A stretch of 44,712 bases of DNA, taken from contig JBLHMP010000029.1 in assembly GCA_047623555.1 (NCBI GenBank), positions 1 through 44,712 on the forward strand, in the 5' to 3' direction. The translations under genes and the position numbers were made by a program. This document shows positions 33,656 through 42,574 of the stretch, in pieces. Every line of letters starts with the position of its first letter. Position 1 is the first letter of the stretch. A model generated the notes under the pieces. It saw nothing but the letters and a program-made list of their open reading frames with translations, ran no database searches and was not told where the DNA came from. Origin of the DNA: NORP181 sp047623555 (GTDB lineage: Bacteria; Pseudomonadota; Alphaproteobacteria; Rhodobacterales; Rhodobacteraceae).

Positions 33656-34189
33656 TCAGTCATTGGTACCAGCCGTATCCAGTGCGGGGCATGCCTCGCC
33701 GACAACGGTGCCATCATAGGATTTTTTACCGCATTCGTTCAACTCGTGCCAGACATAACCACGCCCGTCGTTGGTGATGGCCACGATCCGGTCAACGCCA
33801 AAGTGAATGTTTTTGGCCCCCAGAAACGTCAGCGCGGTGCCGGCCTTTAATGCGTCATCAATTGTCTTTGCATCAAAACAATCAAACCAACCGGGGCCGG
33901 TGCGCGGCATAAAACCTTTGATCTCTACATAGGATTCGGTCAGCATTTCGGGGCTGTCGGACGTGGTAAAACAGGCCCGATACCGGATCGGCGAGCTGTC
34001 AGCGTCAATGCCCTGAAAGTCGGAATATGCAATGGCGACAGGCGCGCCGGTCTCTTGTGAGACCAGTTTCACATCAGATCCGGGCTGTACCGGGACCGGG
34101 TCATAAAACCCGTAGACCTGCAGATAATACATTGATCCGCCAGCGATCGCGATCGCAGCCAGCAACAGAATTGTTATGATTTTTCCCAT
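33656..34189 (-). CDS. DUF6446-family protein
   Basis: A 177-residue protein with one N-terminal membrane anchor or signal (MGKIITILLLAAIAIAGGSMYYLQ). The rest is a periplasmic-type domain with WFDCFDAKTIDDALKAG, RAC, ECGKKSYDG and GEAC segments providing several cysteines. It matches the DUF6446 proteins found beside glyQ/glyS in Rhodobacterales and sometimes mislabelled histidine kinase; no kinase motif is present. No function is known. It is followed by gltS (26 bases) and faces away from marC. Confidence 0.8.
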   Translation of the reverse strand: MGKIITILLLAAIAIAGGSMYYLQVYGFYDPVPVQPGSDVKLVSQETGAPVAIAYSDFQGIDADSSPIRYRACFTTSDSPEMLTESYVEIKGFMPRTGPGWFDCFDAKTIDDALKAGTALTFLGAKNIHFGVDRIVAITNDGRGYVWHELNECGKKSYDGTVVGEACPALDTAGTND

Positions 34190-34277
34190 TATTTCACGCT
34201 CTTATTTGGGGCCCGGACAAGGCGCTTGCAACATTCGCCAAACATGATAGCAGCGGTTTTCCCCCGGCTAAAATAGG

Positions 34278-34919
34278 ATGACTGCTTTGGAAATTGACGT
34301 AGCGATTAAATTTTTTGGTGCCATGTTTGCCATCATGAACCCGGCAACCATCCTGCCGATTTTCCTCGGAATCACCGAAGGCGCGCCCAAAGCAGAACGG
34401 CGGCAGATCGCGCTGAAAACGACGTTTTATGCTCTTATCATGGGGCTTGTGATTGCGCTCACCGGAAACCGGGTACTGGATCTGTTTGACATCAGCATCA
34501 ATGATTTTCGCGTTGCGGGCGGTCTCGTGGTCCTGTTCATCGGATTGAACATGCTGAATGGGAACGATAGCAAATCGCATCAGGGAACGGACGAAGAACA
34601 CGACAGTTATCCGGATGCGACACAGGTGGCGTTCTATCCGATGGCGTTTCCGATGATTATTGGTCCGGGCACGATCACCACCCTTATTCTGTTTTCGGGC
34701 GAAGCAAGTTCGGTCACTGAACGATTCATTATTGGCGGGATTTTTATCGGCGTGCTGCTGATCGTCGGCATAGTGATATATTTCGCCGGAGATCTGGCAA
34801 AGTATCTGTCGGAAACTGCGCGCGTCATTATGGGCCGCCTGATGGGTATGATACTGGCCGCCATAGCGATCGACATGATTGCCGACGGATTGAAAGAACT
34901 GTTGCCCGGCCTCGCCTAA
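34278..34919 (+). CDS. MarC-family integral membrane protein
   Basis: A 213-residue membrane protein with six helices. The MarC/NAAT signatures are FFGAMFAIMNPATILPIFLG in the first helix pair and MAFPMIIGPGTITTLILFSG in the fourth/fifth. The middle loop (LNMLNGNDSKSHQGTDEEHD) is polar and acidic. The function of MarC proteins is unsettled; a small-solute or amino-acid carrier is often proposed. It is the only plus-strand gene between DUF6446 and glyQ, and its stop codon is the first triplet of a 15-bp tandem repeat. Confidence 0.9.
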   Translation: MTALEIDVAIKFFGAMFAIMNPATILPIFLGITEGAPKAERRQIALKTTFYALIMGLVIALTGNRVLDLFDISINDFRVAGGLVVLFIGLNMLNGNDSKSHQGTDEEHDSYPDATQVAFYPMAFPMIIGPGTITTLILFSGEASSVTERFIIGGIFIGVLLIVGIVIYFAGDLAKYLSETARVIMGRLMGMILAAIAIDMIADGLKELLPGLA

Positions 34920-34968
34920 CACAGACGGGCCTAATACAGGCTGGCTTAATACAGACGGGCCTGACACA
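34917..34968. repeat. 15-bp tandem repeat at the end of marC
   Basis: Three 15-base units follow one another: TAACACAGACGGGCC (34917-34931), TAATACAGGCTGGCT (34932-34946) and TAATACAGACGGGCC (34947-34961), then a partial TGACACA. The first unit begins with the stop codon of marC. A 10-base palindrome TCTGGCCAGA is at 34974-34983. The array fills the marC/glyQ gap. Confidence 0.9.
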
Positions 34969-34993
34969 TTTATTCTGGCCAGACCGTTCTGCA

Positions 34994-35923
34994 TCACGCC
35001 ACGTACCCTCCGGCTGTCGTCGTGACAAACGCATCCGCACATTGTTTGGCCAGGGCCCGCACCCGTCCGATATAGGCCTGACGTTCGGTAACCGAAATCA
35101 CACCACGCGCGTCCAGCAGGTTGAAAATGTGGCTGGCCTTAATGCATTGATCATAGGCCGGGTGCACCATGACGATGCGTTTGCCGGTCTTGGGATCGTC
35201 TGCAGAATGGGACAGGATCGCGGCACATTCGTTCTCGGCGTCCTCAAAATGGCGCAGCAGAACCTTGGTGTCGGCGACATCAAAATTCCAGCGGGCGTAT
35301 TCTTCTTCGGTTTGTTTAAAGATGTCGCCATAGGTTAGCGGGATCGGCGCATCCGGGGCATTAAATGGCATATCCATCACATGTTCAACGCCCAGCACAT
35401 ACATCGCCAGCCGTTCCAGCCCATAGGTCAGCTCACCCGAGACTGGGTTACAGTCATGGCCGCCAACCTGTTGAAAATACGTAAATTGCGACACTTCCAT
35501 GCCGTCACACCAGACCTCCCAGCCAAGCCCCCAGGCACCCAATGTCGGGCTTTCCCAGTCGTCTTCGACAAAGCGAATGTCGTGCAGATCCATGTCGATG
35601 CCGATGGCCCGAAGCGAACCCAGATACAGATCCTGCAAATTGGGCGGGCTGGGTTTGATCAGCACCTGATACTGGTAATAATGCTGCAAACGGTTCGGGT
35701 TTTCTCCGTATCGCCCATCCGTAGGACGCCGCGACGGCTGCACGTAGGCGGCGGCCCAGGGCGTGCTGCCCAGACTGCGCAGGGTTGTGGCCGGGTGGAA
35801 CGTCCCAGCCCCGACCTCAATGTCGTAGGGCTGCAAAATGGCACAGCCTTTGGCCGCCCAATAGGCCTGGAGACGCAGAATGATCTCTTGAAAAGAACGC
35901 GGAGTGCTGGTTGTTTCGGTCAT
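34994..35923 (-). CDS. glyQ: Glycyl-tRNA synthetase alpha subunit
   Basis: Catalytic alpha subunit of glycyl-tRNA synthetase, which activates glycine with ATP. The protein has 309 residues. The family start is SFQEIILRLQAYWAAKGCAI, then QPYDIEVGAGTFHPATTLR, PSRRPTDGRYGENPNRLQHY, and GLGWEVWCDGMEVSQFTYFQQ and SGELTYGLERLAMYVLG, which form the class II core. The ATG at 35923 is chosen because AAGGGCGATAGTC lies just before it; a start at 35944 would place the ribosome site inside the coding region. It is upstream of DUF6446, gltS and glyS but marC on the opposite strand intervenes. Confidence 0.96.
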   Translation of the reverse strand: MTETTSTPRSFQEIILRLQAYWAAKGCAILQPYDIEVGAGTFHPATTLRSLGSTPWAAAYVQPSRRPTDGRYGENPNRLQHYYQYQVLIKPSPPNLQDLYLGSLRAIGIDMDLHDIRFVEDDWESPTLGAWGLGWEVWCDGMEVSQFTYFQQVGGHDCNPVSGELTYGLERLAMYVLGVEHVMDMPFNAPDAPIPLTYGDIFKQTEEEYARWNFDVADTKVLLRHFEDAENECAAILSHSADDPKTGKRIVMVHPAYDQCIKASHIFNLLDARGVISVTERQAYIGRVRALAKQCADAFVTTTAGGYVA

Positions 35924-36118
35924 GACTATCGCCCTTGTGGTCATCGGTCAGGCCCAGCAAAGCAGGGGCTCGGGCCGCGCACCTTTCCTAAGCTCAGCGC
36001 CCCGCAGCGTCAACGACGCAAAACAGGTGGAATTGACACACCTTAAACCATAGCTATTGGCGGTATTTCCTGATTATGTGCCACAACCATAAAGTATTGT
36101 AAGAGTTTGAGAAGAAAT

Positions 36119-37897
36119 ATGAAGAGTTTGATTGCGTCGATTGTCTTTGCAGTTGTTTTTGTCGTGAACGCGGCAACGGCACAACAATCCAATCCAGAGG
36201 TTGTCTGGATCCAGATCGAAGCCCACCCAAGTCTGAATCTGGCGCAGAAACGCGCGCAGTCTTATGCTGCGGCGCTGCCGGATGTGAACGGCTTTTCGCT
36301 TGGTGGCAGTTGGTATGGCGTGATGCTTGGCCCGTATTTGCGTTCAGATGCCGAAGACGTATTGCGCGTCTACCGCACAGAGCGGAAAATCCCCTTTGAC
36401 AGCTATATCTCTCTCTCGGGCTCACTGGGGCAGCAATTTTGGCCTGTTGGCGCTGATATTCTGGGACGTCGCATTGCGGCGGCCACTCCGGTTCCACAAA
36501 CCAACCCGCAACCCAACGTCCCGACCCAACCCAGCGTGCTTGCCACACCCGAGCCCGATCCCGCCCCCGAACCGGCAGATGAAACCCCGGCCGAGGCACG
36601 GCGCAGCGAGCGCCAGCTAAGTGTTGCAGGACGCAGAGAACTGCAGATCGCTCTGAAATGGGCCGGGTTTTACAGCGCCGCAATTGATGGCGCCTATGGG
36701 GCCGGAACCCGCCGGTCGATGGCGGATTGGCAGTCGGCCAATGGTCTTGTGGCCAGCGGCATTCTGACAACCCTGCAACGGCAGGCTCTTTTGGACCAAT
36801 ATAACGAACCGCTGATCAGCGTCGGAATGCAGACCAATACCGATGCTCAGGCCGGTATCGAAATGAAGATCCCGGGCGGCGAGGTCCGCTTTTCCCGCTA
36901 CGAGCCGCCTTTTGCGCATTATGACGCGACCGGCAATTCCGGCATTCAGCTGCTGTTGATCAGTCAGCCGGGCAATCAGACAACGTTGTTTGGCCTTTAT
37001 GACATCCTGCAAACGCTGGAAATCATGCCGCTCCAAGGGCCGCGCCAGCGCAAAAAAGACCGCTTTACCCTAGAGGGGCGCAACGGCAGTATCGTGTCCT
37101 ACACCGAGGCCCAGTTGAAAGACGGGCAGATCAAAGGCTTTATGCTGATCTGGCCAACTGGCGACGAAGAGCGGCGCACGCGGGTTTTGGCGGCGATGCA
37201 GGACAGTTTTACCCGACTAAACGGTGTGTTGGACCCAGCAGCAGGCGCCGATGCCGAACAGCAGATTGATCTGGTATCGGGGCTGGACATACGCAAACCG
37301 CGCATCTCACGGTCTGGGTTTTTCGTCGATACCAAAGGGTCGGTTGTCACCATGTCCGACGCGGTGCGCAGCTGTACGCGGATCACCCTGGATCATGATT
37401 ATGAGGCGAAACTGGTCGCCTCCGACGACGCCCTGGGCGTTGCGGTCCTGCGGCCGGTTCATGCGCTGGCCCCCGTGAGCGTTGGGCAATTCAGCAAAAC
37501 CGCGCCACGGCTGAACTCTGATATCGCGGTTGCCGGCTATTCGTTTGAGGGTGTGCTGAGCGCGCCAACCGTTACCTATGGCACCTTGGCCGACGTCACC
37601 GGATTGCGCGGCGAAACCAAATTGAAACGTCTGGCACTTGCGCCGCTTCCGGGCGATGCGGGTGGCCCGGTCTTTGATGCGGCGGGCGGCATCATGGGGA
37701 TGTTGCTTCCACGCAGTGAAAGCGGTCAGCGCCTGCCTGATGATGTGAGCTTTGCCGCCGATTCCACGGCCATTCGCAGTGTGCTAAGCACCGCCGGCCT
37801 GATCGTGGAAACCCATGGCAATGGCGCCTCAATGGCCCCCGAGGATCTGATCCGTTTGGCGTCCGGCATGACCGTGCTGGTTAGTTGCTGGGATTAA
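36119..37897 (+). CDS. Secreted peptidoglycan-binding protein with inactive trypsin-like domain
   Basis: A 592-residue exported protein. Residues 1-22 are a signal peptide ending NAATAQQ. About 25-105 (WIQIEAHPSLNLAQKRAQSYA and GSWYGVMLGPY) looks like a SPOR-type segment, then a Pro-rich linker (QTNPQPNVPTQPS). About 160-230 is a PG_binding_1 domain (LQIALKWAGFYSAAIDGAYG, TRRSMADWQSANGL). The C-terminal 200 residues are a trypsin-like fold: FFVDTKGSVVTMSDAVRSC, then SDDALGVAVLRP, then PGDAGGPVFDAAGGIMGMLL. All three triad positions look lost: no His in the T-x-x-H site, Gly where D-L-A is expected, and Ala in GDAGGP. It is likely a periplasmic scaffold. Confidence 0.78.
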   Translation: MKSLIASIVFAVVFVVNAATAQQSNPEVVWIQIEAHPSLNLAQKRAQSYAAALPDVNGFSLGGSWYGVMLGPYLRSDAEDVLRVYRTERKIPFDSYISLSGSLGQQFWPVGADILGRRIAAATPVPQTNPQPNVPTQPSVLATPEPDPAPEPADETPAEARRSERQLSVAGRRELQIALKWAGFYSAAIDGAYGAGTRRSMADWQSANGLVASGILTTLQRQALLDQYNEPLISVGMQTNTDAQAGIEMKIPGGEVRFSRYEPPFAHYDATGNSGIQLLLISQPGNQTTLFGLYDILQTLEIMPLQGPRQRKKDRFTLEGRNGSIVSYTEAQLKDGQIKGFMLIWPTGDEERRTRVLAAMQDSFTRLNGVLDPAAGADAEQQIDLVSGLDIRKPRISRSGFFVDTKGSVVTMSDAVRSCTRITLDHDYEAKLVASDDALGVAVLRPVHALAPVSVGQFSKTAPRLNSDIAVAGYSFEGVLSAPTVTYGTLADVTGLRGETKLKRLALAPLPGDAGGPVFDAAGGIMGMLLPRSESGQRLPDDVSFAADSTAIRSVLSTAGLIVETHGNGASMAPEDLIRLASGMTVLVSCWD

Positions 37898-38102
37898 CCC
37901 GCTGACCAGCGGCGCCCGCCGTCGCTGGTGATATTAACTAAATTTTGTGTTTTTCCTCATAAAATGGCCCAAATTCCGAAAATTATGGCTGATTGGCAGT
38001 ATTGCATCCGCACCGTCCATTGGTCATTTTTTCTGTATTGGGTCAGTCGGCAATCAGCTTTCAAATACTGATTCTCGCCTGACCAAACCGAACAGTTTGG
38101 AA
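37898..38102. other. Intergenic stretch after the pseudo-protease gene
   Basis: No gene is supported. Just after the stop there are overlapping short inverted repeats: CCGCT/AGCGG and CCAGCG/CGCTGG around 37900-37930, which could end the upstream transcript although no T-run follows. The rest (37930-38100) is AT-rich and shows no clear protein, RNA or operator. Confidence 0.35.
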
Positions 38103-38273
38103 ATGGCTATGTTTGATCTCGTCATTATTGTGTTGGCCTTGGTTGCAGTATTTTTCCTGCTGCCGAATGTGCTGCATTTTCATTGGAAAAACCCACGCAC
38201 GTCGCCCGAACAGCGCCCAACGTCGCCCATTTTTTATCCCAGGCATCTGCATTGGCCCAGGGATCGGCATTAG
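38103..38273 (+). CDS. Possible small membrane protein
   Basis: An ATG at 38103 opens a 56-residue frame: MAMFDLVIIVLALVAVFFLLPNVLHF and a polar tail rich in Pro, Arg and His. Residues 4-22 would form one membrane helix. TTTGGAAATGG upstream is a moderate ribosome site. The tail overlaps a low-complexity GCATTG-type repeat, and another frame (starting 38113) stays open across the same DNA, so the true frame is uncertain. It has no family that I recognise. Confidence 0.35.
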   Translation: MAMFDLVIIVLALVAVFFLLPNVLHFHWKNPRTSPEQRPTSPIFYPRHLHWPRDRH

Positions 38274-38300
38274 CGCCAGCATTGGCATTGGCATTGGCAC
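38240..38300. repeat. GCATTG-type low-complexity repeat
   Basis: The hexamer GCATTG and close variants recur: GGCATCTGCATTGG, then GGCATTAGC, then three consecutive GCATTG units at 38279-38297. On the plus strand one frame reads as alternating Gly-Ile and another as Trp-His. The pattern fits replication slippage in non-coding DNA. Confidence 0.6.
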
Positions 38301-38521
38301 GCTTACATCTGGTTCAAACGAACGCGGCGTGACCGTTAATCTGCGTTTAACCTGCCCGAACTGCCGTTGGCAGTCCTATCCCATTGCGTTCTGCAACGGC
38401 ATGAAAAAGGCATTGATCGACATGCCCAAAGAGCGACATCGAAACGTGCCGCATAGTTTGCCAAAGCAAAGGCGTGGCTGGGCAAGGTCGCTTTTCCCTG
38501 TCCAGCCACCAGGCCTAGGCC
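38301..38521. other. Non-coding end of the gap before the TPP enzyme
   Basis: A frame from 38113 to 38532 passes through here with LTCPNCRW and FCNGMKKAL, giving a weak CxxC, but the sequence is not convincing as a gene. An inverted repeat, GTGGCTGG at 38474-38481 and CCAGCCAC at 38502-38509, lies 13 bases beyond the TPP gene stop and may end that minus-strand transcript. A 12-bp palindrome AGGCCTAGGCCT is at 38511-38522. Confidence 0.35.
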
Positions 38522-40126
38522 TCAGCCAATGACCGCCGGCGTCACATAGATTAGCGTCGGCCCATCCGCGGCAAAGGCACTGCGCACTGCCGATTGCAGA
38601 TCTTCCAGCGTTTCTGGCGCGGCCGAATAGGCACCAAACGCCTCGGCCAGTTTGCAAAAATCCGGGTTGCGCGCGACAACCGCGTTGGGGGCGATCTGCG
38701 CGCGCACCATACTGTCTTCGATCTCTTTCAGCTTGCCATTGTCCCACAGGATAATCGCCATCGGCAGGCCAAGTTCAACCGCGACGCCCAGTTCCTGCAT
38801 GGTATAGTGAAACCCGTAGTCGCCAACGATCACCATTGTCGGCGCATGGCTCGAGCCCATCTTGCTGGCAATGGCGCCGCCGATCCCGGCAGGCAGCGCA
38901 TAGCCCAGCGTGCCAAAGCCATACGGGTGATGCCAATGACCCGGCTGTGCCATGTCCCAGACCTCTTTGGCGACATAGGCAAATTGGGTCATATCCGAAT
39001 AGATCATCGCATTTGTCGGCACCACCTGTTGCAAGGCGTCACAAATCGGCACAATGCCCGGGCGTTCGGCATCGGTCTCGGCCCGCCAACGGGCGCGCGC
39101 GGCGGAAACCTCATCCACGTTCCAACCGGTGGCGGGTTTCTGATCTTCGCAGGCTTTGAACAAAGCGGCGGAAAAGCTGGTGGCATCCGCCAACAGTTTC
39201 ACCTGCGCGCGGTGCCGGTCAGACAGGCAGGCCGGATCAATATCAACGCGCACCAGCGTAGCGCTATTGCCAAGCTCTTCGCGCCAAAGATCAACCTCGG
39301 CCAGTTCGGTGCCCACCGCGATCACCAGATCAGCCGAGGCAATCACATCCGCACTGGCGGGCCGTGCCAATGCGGCGCCAAAGTTCAGCGGATAGGCCCC
39401 CGCGATCTGGCCGCGCCCGGCATAGGTGGTAAAGGCCGCAGCGCCCAGATGGCTTAGCAGATCCCGCCACAACGTGCTGTGCGCGCCACCGCCCAGAATA
39501 AACAATGGCCGTTGCGCGATGTTCAGCAACGACGCCACCGCCGCCACATCCGGCAGGCTGGTGCGTATCCGCGCCGCTGGCATGTTGGGCGACAGTGGTT
39601 CATCCGCATCCGCCATCAGCACCGCAATCGGCACCTGAATATGTTTAGACCGCGGGCGGGCGGTTTCAAATTCGTCCAACGCCCGCTCAACCAGCTGATA
39701 GGCGGCCTGCGCATTGGGTGCGGTCCGGGACCAATCACAGACGGTTCCGGCGGCGATTTCCTGATCCAGCATCTGGTGCAACTGACCAGCCTTACCAGCG
39801 ATATCATCCAGACAGGACGAGATCACCAACATCGGCACACTGTCACTATAGGCCTGCCCCATCGGCGTCATGATGTTGCACACCCCGGGGCCGGTGATCA
39901 CATATGCCACACCGGGCCTGCCCGACGCGCGCGCATAACCATCGGCCATAAACCCGGCACCCTGTTCGTGGCGCGCCAAAACATGGGTAATGCCGGCCTC
40001 CTCAATCCCGCGATACATTTCCTGATTATGCACGCCGGGAATGCCGAAAATCACATCAACCCCGCGATCCTTTAGCATATGGGAAATTTGTGCGCCCAAG
40101 GGGCGACGTGCCTTGGCATAAGACAT
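38522..40126 (-). CDS. Thiamine-diphosphate-dependent decarboxylase/synthase (acetolactate synthase-like)
   Basis: A 534-residue TPP enzyme. The N-terminal PYR domain has FGIPGVHNQEMYRGI and ARHEQGAGFMADGYARASG with the catalytic Glu. The middle domain has PLFILGGGAHS. The C-terminal PP domain has PYGFGTLGYALPAGIGGAIA and GDYGFHYTMQELGVAVELGLPMAIILWDN, the GDx...N diphosphate-binding motif. It resembles the 5-guanidino-2-oxopentanoate decarboxylase branch rather than true acetolactate synthase, but the substrate cannot be fixed from the sequence. Its start abuts the trkH stop with no gap, so the two are probably one transcript. Confidence 0.85.
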   Translation of the reverse strand: MSYAKARRPLGAQISHMLKDRGVDVIFGIPGVHNQEMYRGIEEAGITHVLARHEQGAGFMADGYARASGRPGVAYVITGPGVCNIMTPMGQAYSDSVPMLVISSCLDDIAGKAGQLHQMLDQEIAAGTVCDWSRTAPNAQAAYQLVERALDEFETARPRSKHIQVPIAVLMADADEPLSPNMPAARIRTSLPDVAAVASLLNIAQRPLFILGGGAHSTLWRDLLSHLGAAAFTTYAGRGQIAGAYPLNFGAALARPASADVIASADLVIAVGTELAEVDLWREELGNSATLVRVDIDPACLSDRHRAQVKLLADATSFSAALFKACEDQKPATGWNVDEVSAARARWRAETDAERPGIVPICDALQQVVPTNAMIYSDMTQFAYVAKEVWDMAQPGHWHHPYGFGTLGYALPAGIGGAIASKMGSSHAPTMVIVGDYGFHYTMQELGVAVELGLPMAIILWDNGKLKEIEDSMVRAQIAPNAVVARNPDFCKLAEAFGAYSAAPETLEDLQSAVRSAFAADGPTLIYVTPAVIG

Positions 40127-41575
40127 TTAAGCTCTCCAGAATTGTAAGGTAAGAATGGCGTAAACCGCCAGGATTTCGAGGCGCCCCACCAGCATAGCGA
40201 TGCACAGCATCCATTTGGCCGTATCATTCAGCCCGGCGTAATTGCCCGCAGGCCCGATGATATCGCCAAGCCCCGGACCGATATTGCCCAGCGCCGCCGC
40301 CGCCCCGGACACCGAGGTGGTCATATCCAGCCCGGTCATGCCCAACCCAACCGCCAACAGCCCTAGCGTCACCAGAAAGAATACAAAAAACGACATCACC
40401 GAATTAAGCACATCCGGCCCCACCGCCCGCCCGGCATAACGCGGGGTGAACACCCCATGGGGCGACCGGATCCGCTGGAGTTGCGCTTTGATCGAGGTGA
40501 ACAACAGCTGATAGCGGAAAATCTTGATCGAACAGGCGGTGGACCCGGCACAGCCGCCAATCAGGCCCACAAAGAACAACAACGTGACCGGGAAAGGCCC
40601 CCAATGCATGTAATCAGTGCTGGCATATCCGGTTCCGGTGAGCAGCGACACGGTGTTAAACAGCGTCTTGCGAAACCCCTCTTCGCCGCTGATGCCGGTC
40701 TGGGTCATGTTCCACAGGGTCAGCAACAAAACCAACACCAGTGCAGTACCAAAAAAGGCGCGAATCTGGCTGTCTTTCAGCAACGGCCGCGCATAGCCCG
40801 AGGTCAGCTGTACAAAGCGCACAAATGGCAGGGCGGCCAGGAACATAAACACCACCGCAACGTATTCCACCCCACCGGAAAAGTTGCCAAACGAGGCGTC
40901 GTAATTGGCAAACCCGCCAGTGGCAACGGTGGTCATCGCGTGGACAGTGGCGTCAAACGGCGACATGCCCATCGCCAGATAGCTGATCGAACAGGACATG
41001 GTCAGAGCCACATAGATCACCGATATGCGGCTGGAAATTTCGGTGGCGCGGGGCAGAATTTTACCAAAGGTATCAAAGCCTTCGGATCGGAAAATCTGCA
41101 TGCCACCAACGCGTAATTCGGGCAAAAACACCATGGCGACAACGATGATACCAATGCCGCCCAACCATTGCAGCACGCCGCGCCACAGTAAAATTCCGCG
41201 CGGCATGTCGTCAAGCCCGTCCAACACGGTTGACCCGGTGGTGGTTAGCCCCGACATCGATTCAAAAAACGCATCAACAAAGTTCAGCTCGGTATCGCCC
41301 AGCATGAACGGCAAGGCGCCAAAAATCGGCAAGGCCAGCCAAACGCCGGTGGTCAACAGGAAGGTCTGTTGAATGGTCAGCCCCTGTTTGACACCGTTGG
41401 AGCAACTCAGCGCGATCAGCCCGCCGGTCAGCATGGTGATGACACCGCTTTCCAGAAAGGCGCGCCAATGGCCCTGCCCTTCGGCCATATCAACCAGCAA
41501 CGGCAATACCATTGTGGCGCCAAGAATGGCGACCAACAGGCCGATAACATATCCAACTGGGCGTATATCCAACAT
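40127..41575 (-). CDS. trkH: Potassium uptake protein TrkH
   Basis: Pore subunit of the Trk/Ktr potassium uptake system in the inner membrane. The protein has 482 residues from MLDIRPVGYVIGLLVAILG, the usual family start; the open frame extends to a TTG at 41611 (12 more residues), which I did not choose. Four P-loops with the Gly filter are visible as SGLTTTGSTVLDGLDDMP, TTVATGGFANYDASFG, LLTGTGYASTDYM and LGNIGPGLGDIIGP. The K+-binding partner TrkA is not in the window. The gene ends directly against the TPP gene. Confidence 0.93.
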   Translation of the reverse strand: MLDIRPVGYVIGLLVAILGATMVLPLLVDMAEGQGHWRAFLESGVITMLTGGLIALSCSNGVKQGLTIQQTFLLTTGVWLALPIFGALPFMLGDTELNFVDAFFESMSGLTTTGSTVLDGLDDMPRGILLWRGVLQWLGGIGIIVVAMVFLPELRVGGMQIFRSEGFDTFGKILPRATEISSRISVIYVALTMSCSISYLAMGMSPFDATVHAMTTVATGGFANYDASFGNFSGGVEYVAVVFMFLAALPFVRFVQLTSGYARPLLKDSQIRAFFGTALVLVLLLTLWNMTQTGISGEEGFRKTLFNTVSLLTGTGYASTDYMHWGPFPVTLLFFVGLIGGCAGSTACSIKIFRYQLLFTSIKAQLQRIRSPHGVFTPRYAGRAVGPDVLNSVMSFFVFFLVTLGLLAVGLGMTGLDMTTSVSGAAAALGNIGPGLGDIIGPAGNYAGLNDTAKWMLCIAMLVGRLEILAVYAILTLQFWRA

Positions 41576-41691
41576 GCTGGCAGGGTTGGCGTGCGCGCGT
41601 GTGACTGTCAAGCCAAGCGCGACATCAGGCGGGTCAGGATGTGACGTTTTGGGCGTTTACACCTTAGTATCGCCGCACCTTTTGTTTTTGC

Positions 41692-42438
41692 TCAAAGCGC
41701 GCGTTTTTCGACGTAAACGCCATAGATCGTGGTTAAGATCGAGATACCAAACGCAAAGCTAAACCAGCTTAGGAAAATCGAAATCGCCCATCCAAGGTAT
41801 TCTGGCACCAAATTCACTTTGGCAAGGTTGCCCAACACGGTCAGTGCCAAAGCAACGAAAATAATTAGTCCAAATTTCCCTTTGGTTAACGTCCAGGATT
41901 GCCGCAACGACATTGGCTTGCCCACAGCAGCGCCCGGTAAAACGAGGCCAAATCGCAGGATCAGCGCGTAAATGGCCGTAGAAGCAATAGACACAATAAG
42001 CAGCATCTGTGGTCCACCCCCTACAAAAGCCATAATGAAAAACATGAATGGAATGAGTAAAATATACGATATCAGTCCGAGCCTTATAGTGGCCCACAAA
42101 TAGGCGACAGCAAGGTTTTGACTGAAATGCGGCAAAATCCTGCCCGGATGTTCTTCCAAAAGAACAAAGAGGTGCCACCCAATAGCCGCCCAAAACATTG
42201 TGGTTACAAGAATGAACAGTGCCAAAATATCGGCCAAAAAGTCACCTGCACCCTGCCCGTGTTGGGGTGGCTTTGCCCCAGTCAACATTGCGTACAACCC
42301 ATCGCTTGAAAACAAAAAACTTATAAAAATCATAAGAGTAAAGCCAATCAGCATTGGCAGAACAGTCAACTTTACCATCGCCCAAATATCACGAAACAAC
42401 ATTTTAATCGCATGCGCGACCAGTTCGATACCTTGCAT
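41692..42438 (-). CDS. Uncharacterised integral membrane protein
   Basis: A 248-residue membrane protein with about six helices. An N-terminal segment (IELVAHAIKMLFRDIWAMVKLTVLPMLIG) resembles the start of multi-pass DUF membrane proteins with a glycerophosphodiester-phosphodiesterase-like membrane domain, followed by an amphipathic loop (LTGAKPPQHGQGAGDFLAD). SLRQSWTLTKGKFGLIIFVALAL is a conserved-looking block near the C-terminus. I do not recognise a specific family or function. The ATG at 42438 follows GGGGTTGAAA; a TTG at 42444 is possible. It is on the same strand as trkH, 116 bases upstream. Confidence 0.7.
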   Translation of the reverse strand: MQGIELVAHAIKMLFRDIWAMVKLTVLPMLIGFTLMIFISFLFSSDGLYAMLTGAKPPQHGQGAGDFLADILALFILVTTMFWAAIGWHLFVLLEEHPGRILPHFSQNLAVAYLWATIRLGLISYILLIPFMFFIMAFVGGGPQMLLIVSIASTAIYALILRFGLVLPGAAVGKPMSLRQSWTLTKGKFGLIIFVALALTVLGNLAKVNLVPEYLGWAISIFLSWFSFAFGISILTTIYGVYVEKRAL

Positions 42439-42574
42439 TTTCAACCCCTGAGATGTCGGGGCAGGTTATGCATCAAAACAACCAAGATGCCAGAACCCAG
42501 CCCCCGGCGCACGCCGAGTTGTGTTTCTCAAAACCGCACCGGGAAAGTCGCAGCATTATTCGGGCACGGGTTCC

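Noticed and set aside
34194..35042. Long minus-strand open frame (282 codons) across marC and the repeat
   Set aside because: It is antisense to marC and its sequence is low-complexity and Arg/His/Cys rich; marC is the supported gene.
38113..38532. Open frame with a CxxC pattern crossing the GCATTG repeat
   Set aside because: Starts inside another frame, has Gly-Ile low complexity, and ends antisense inside the TPP gene; no family fit.
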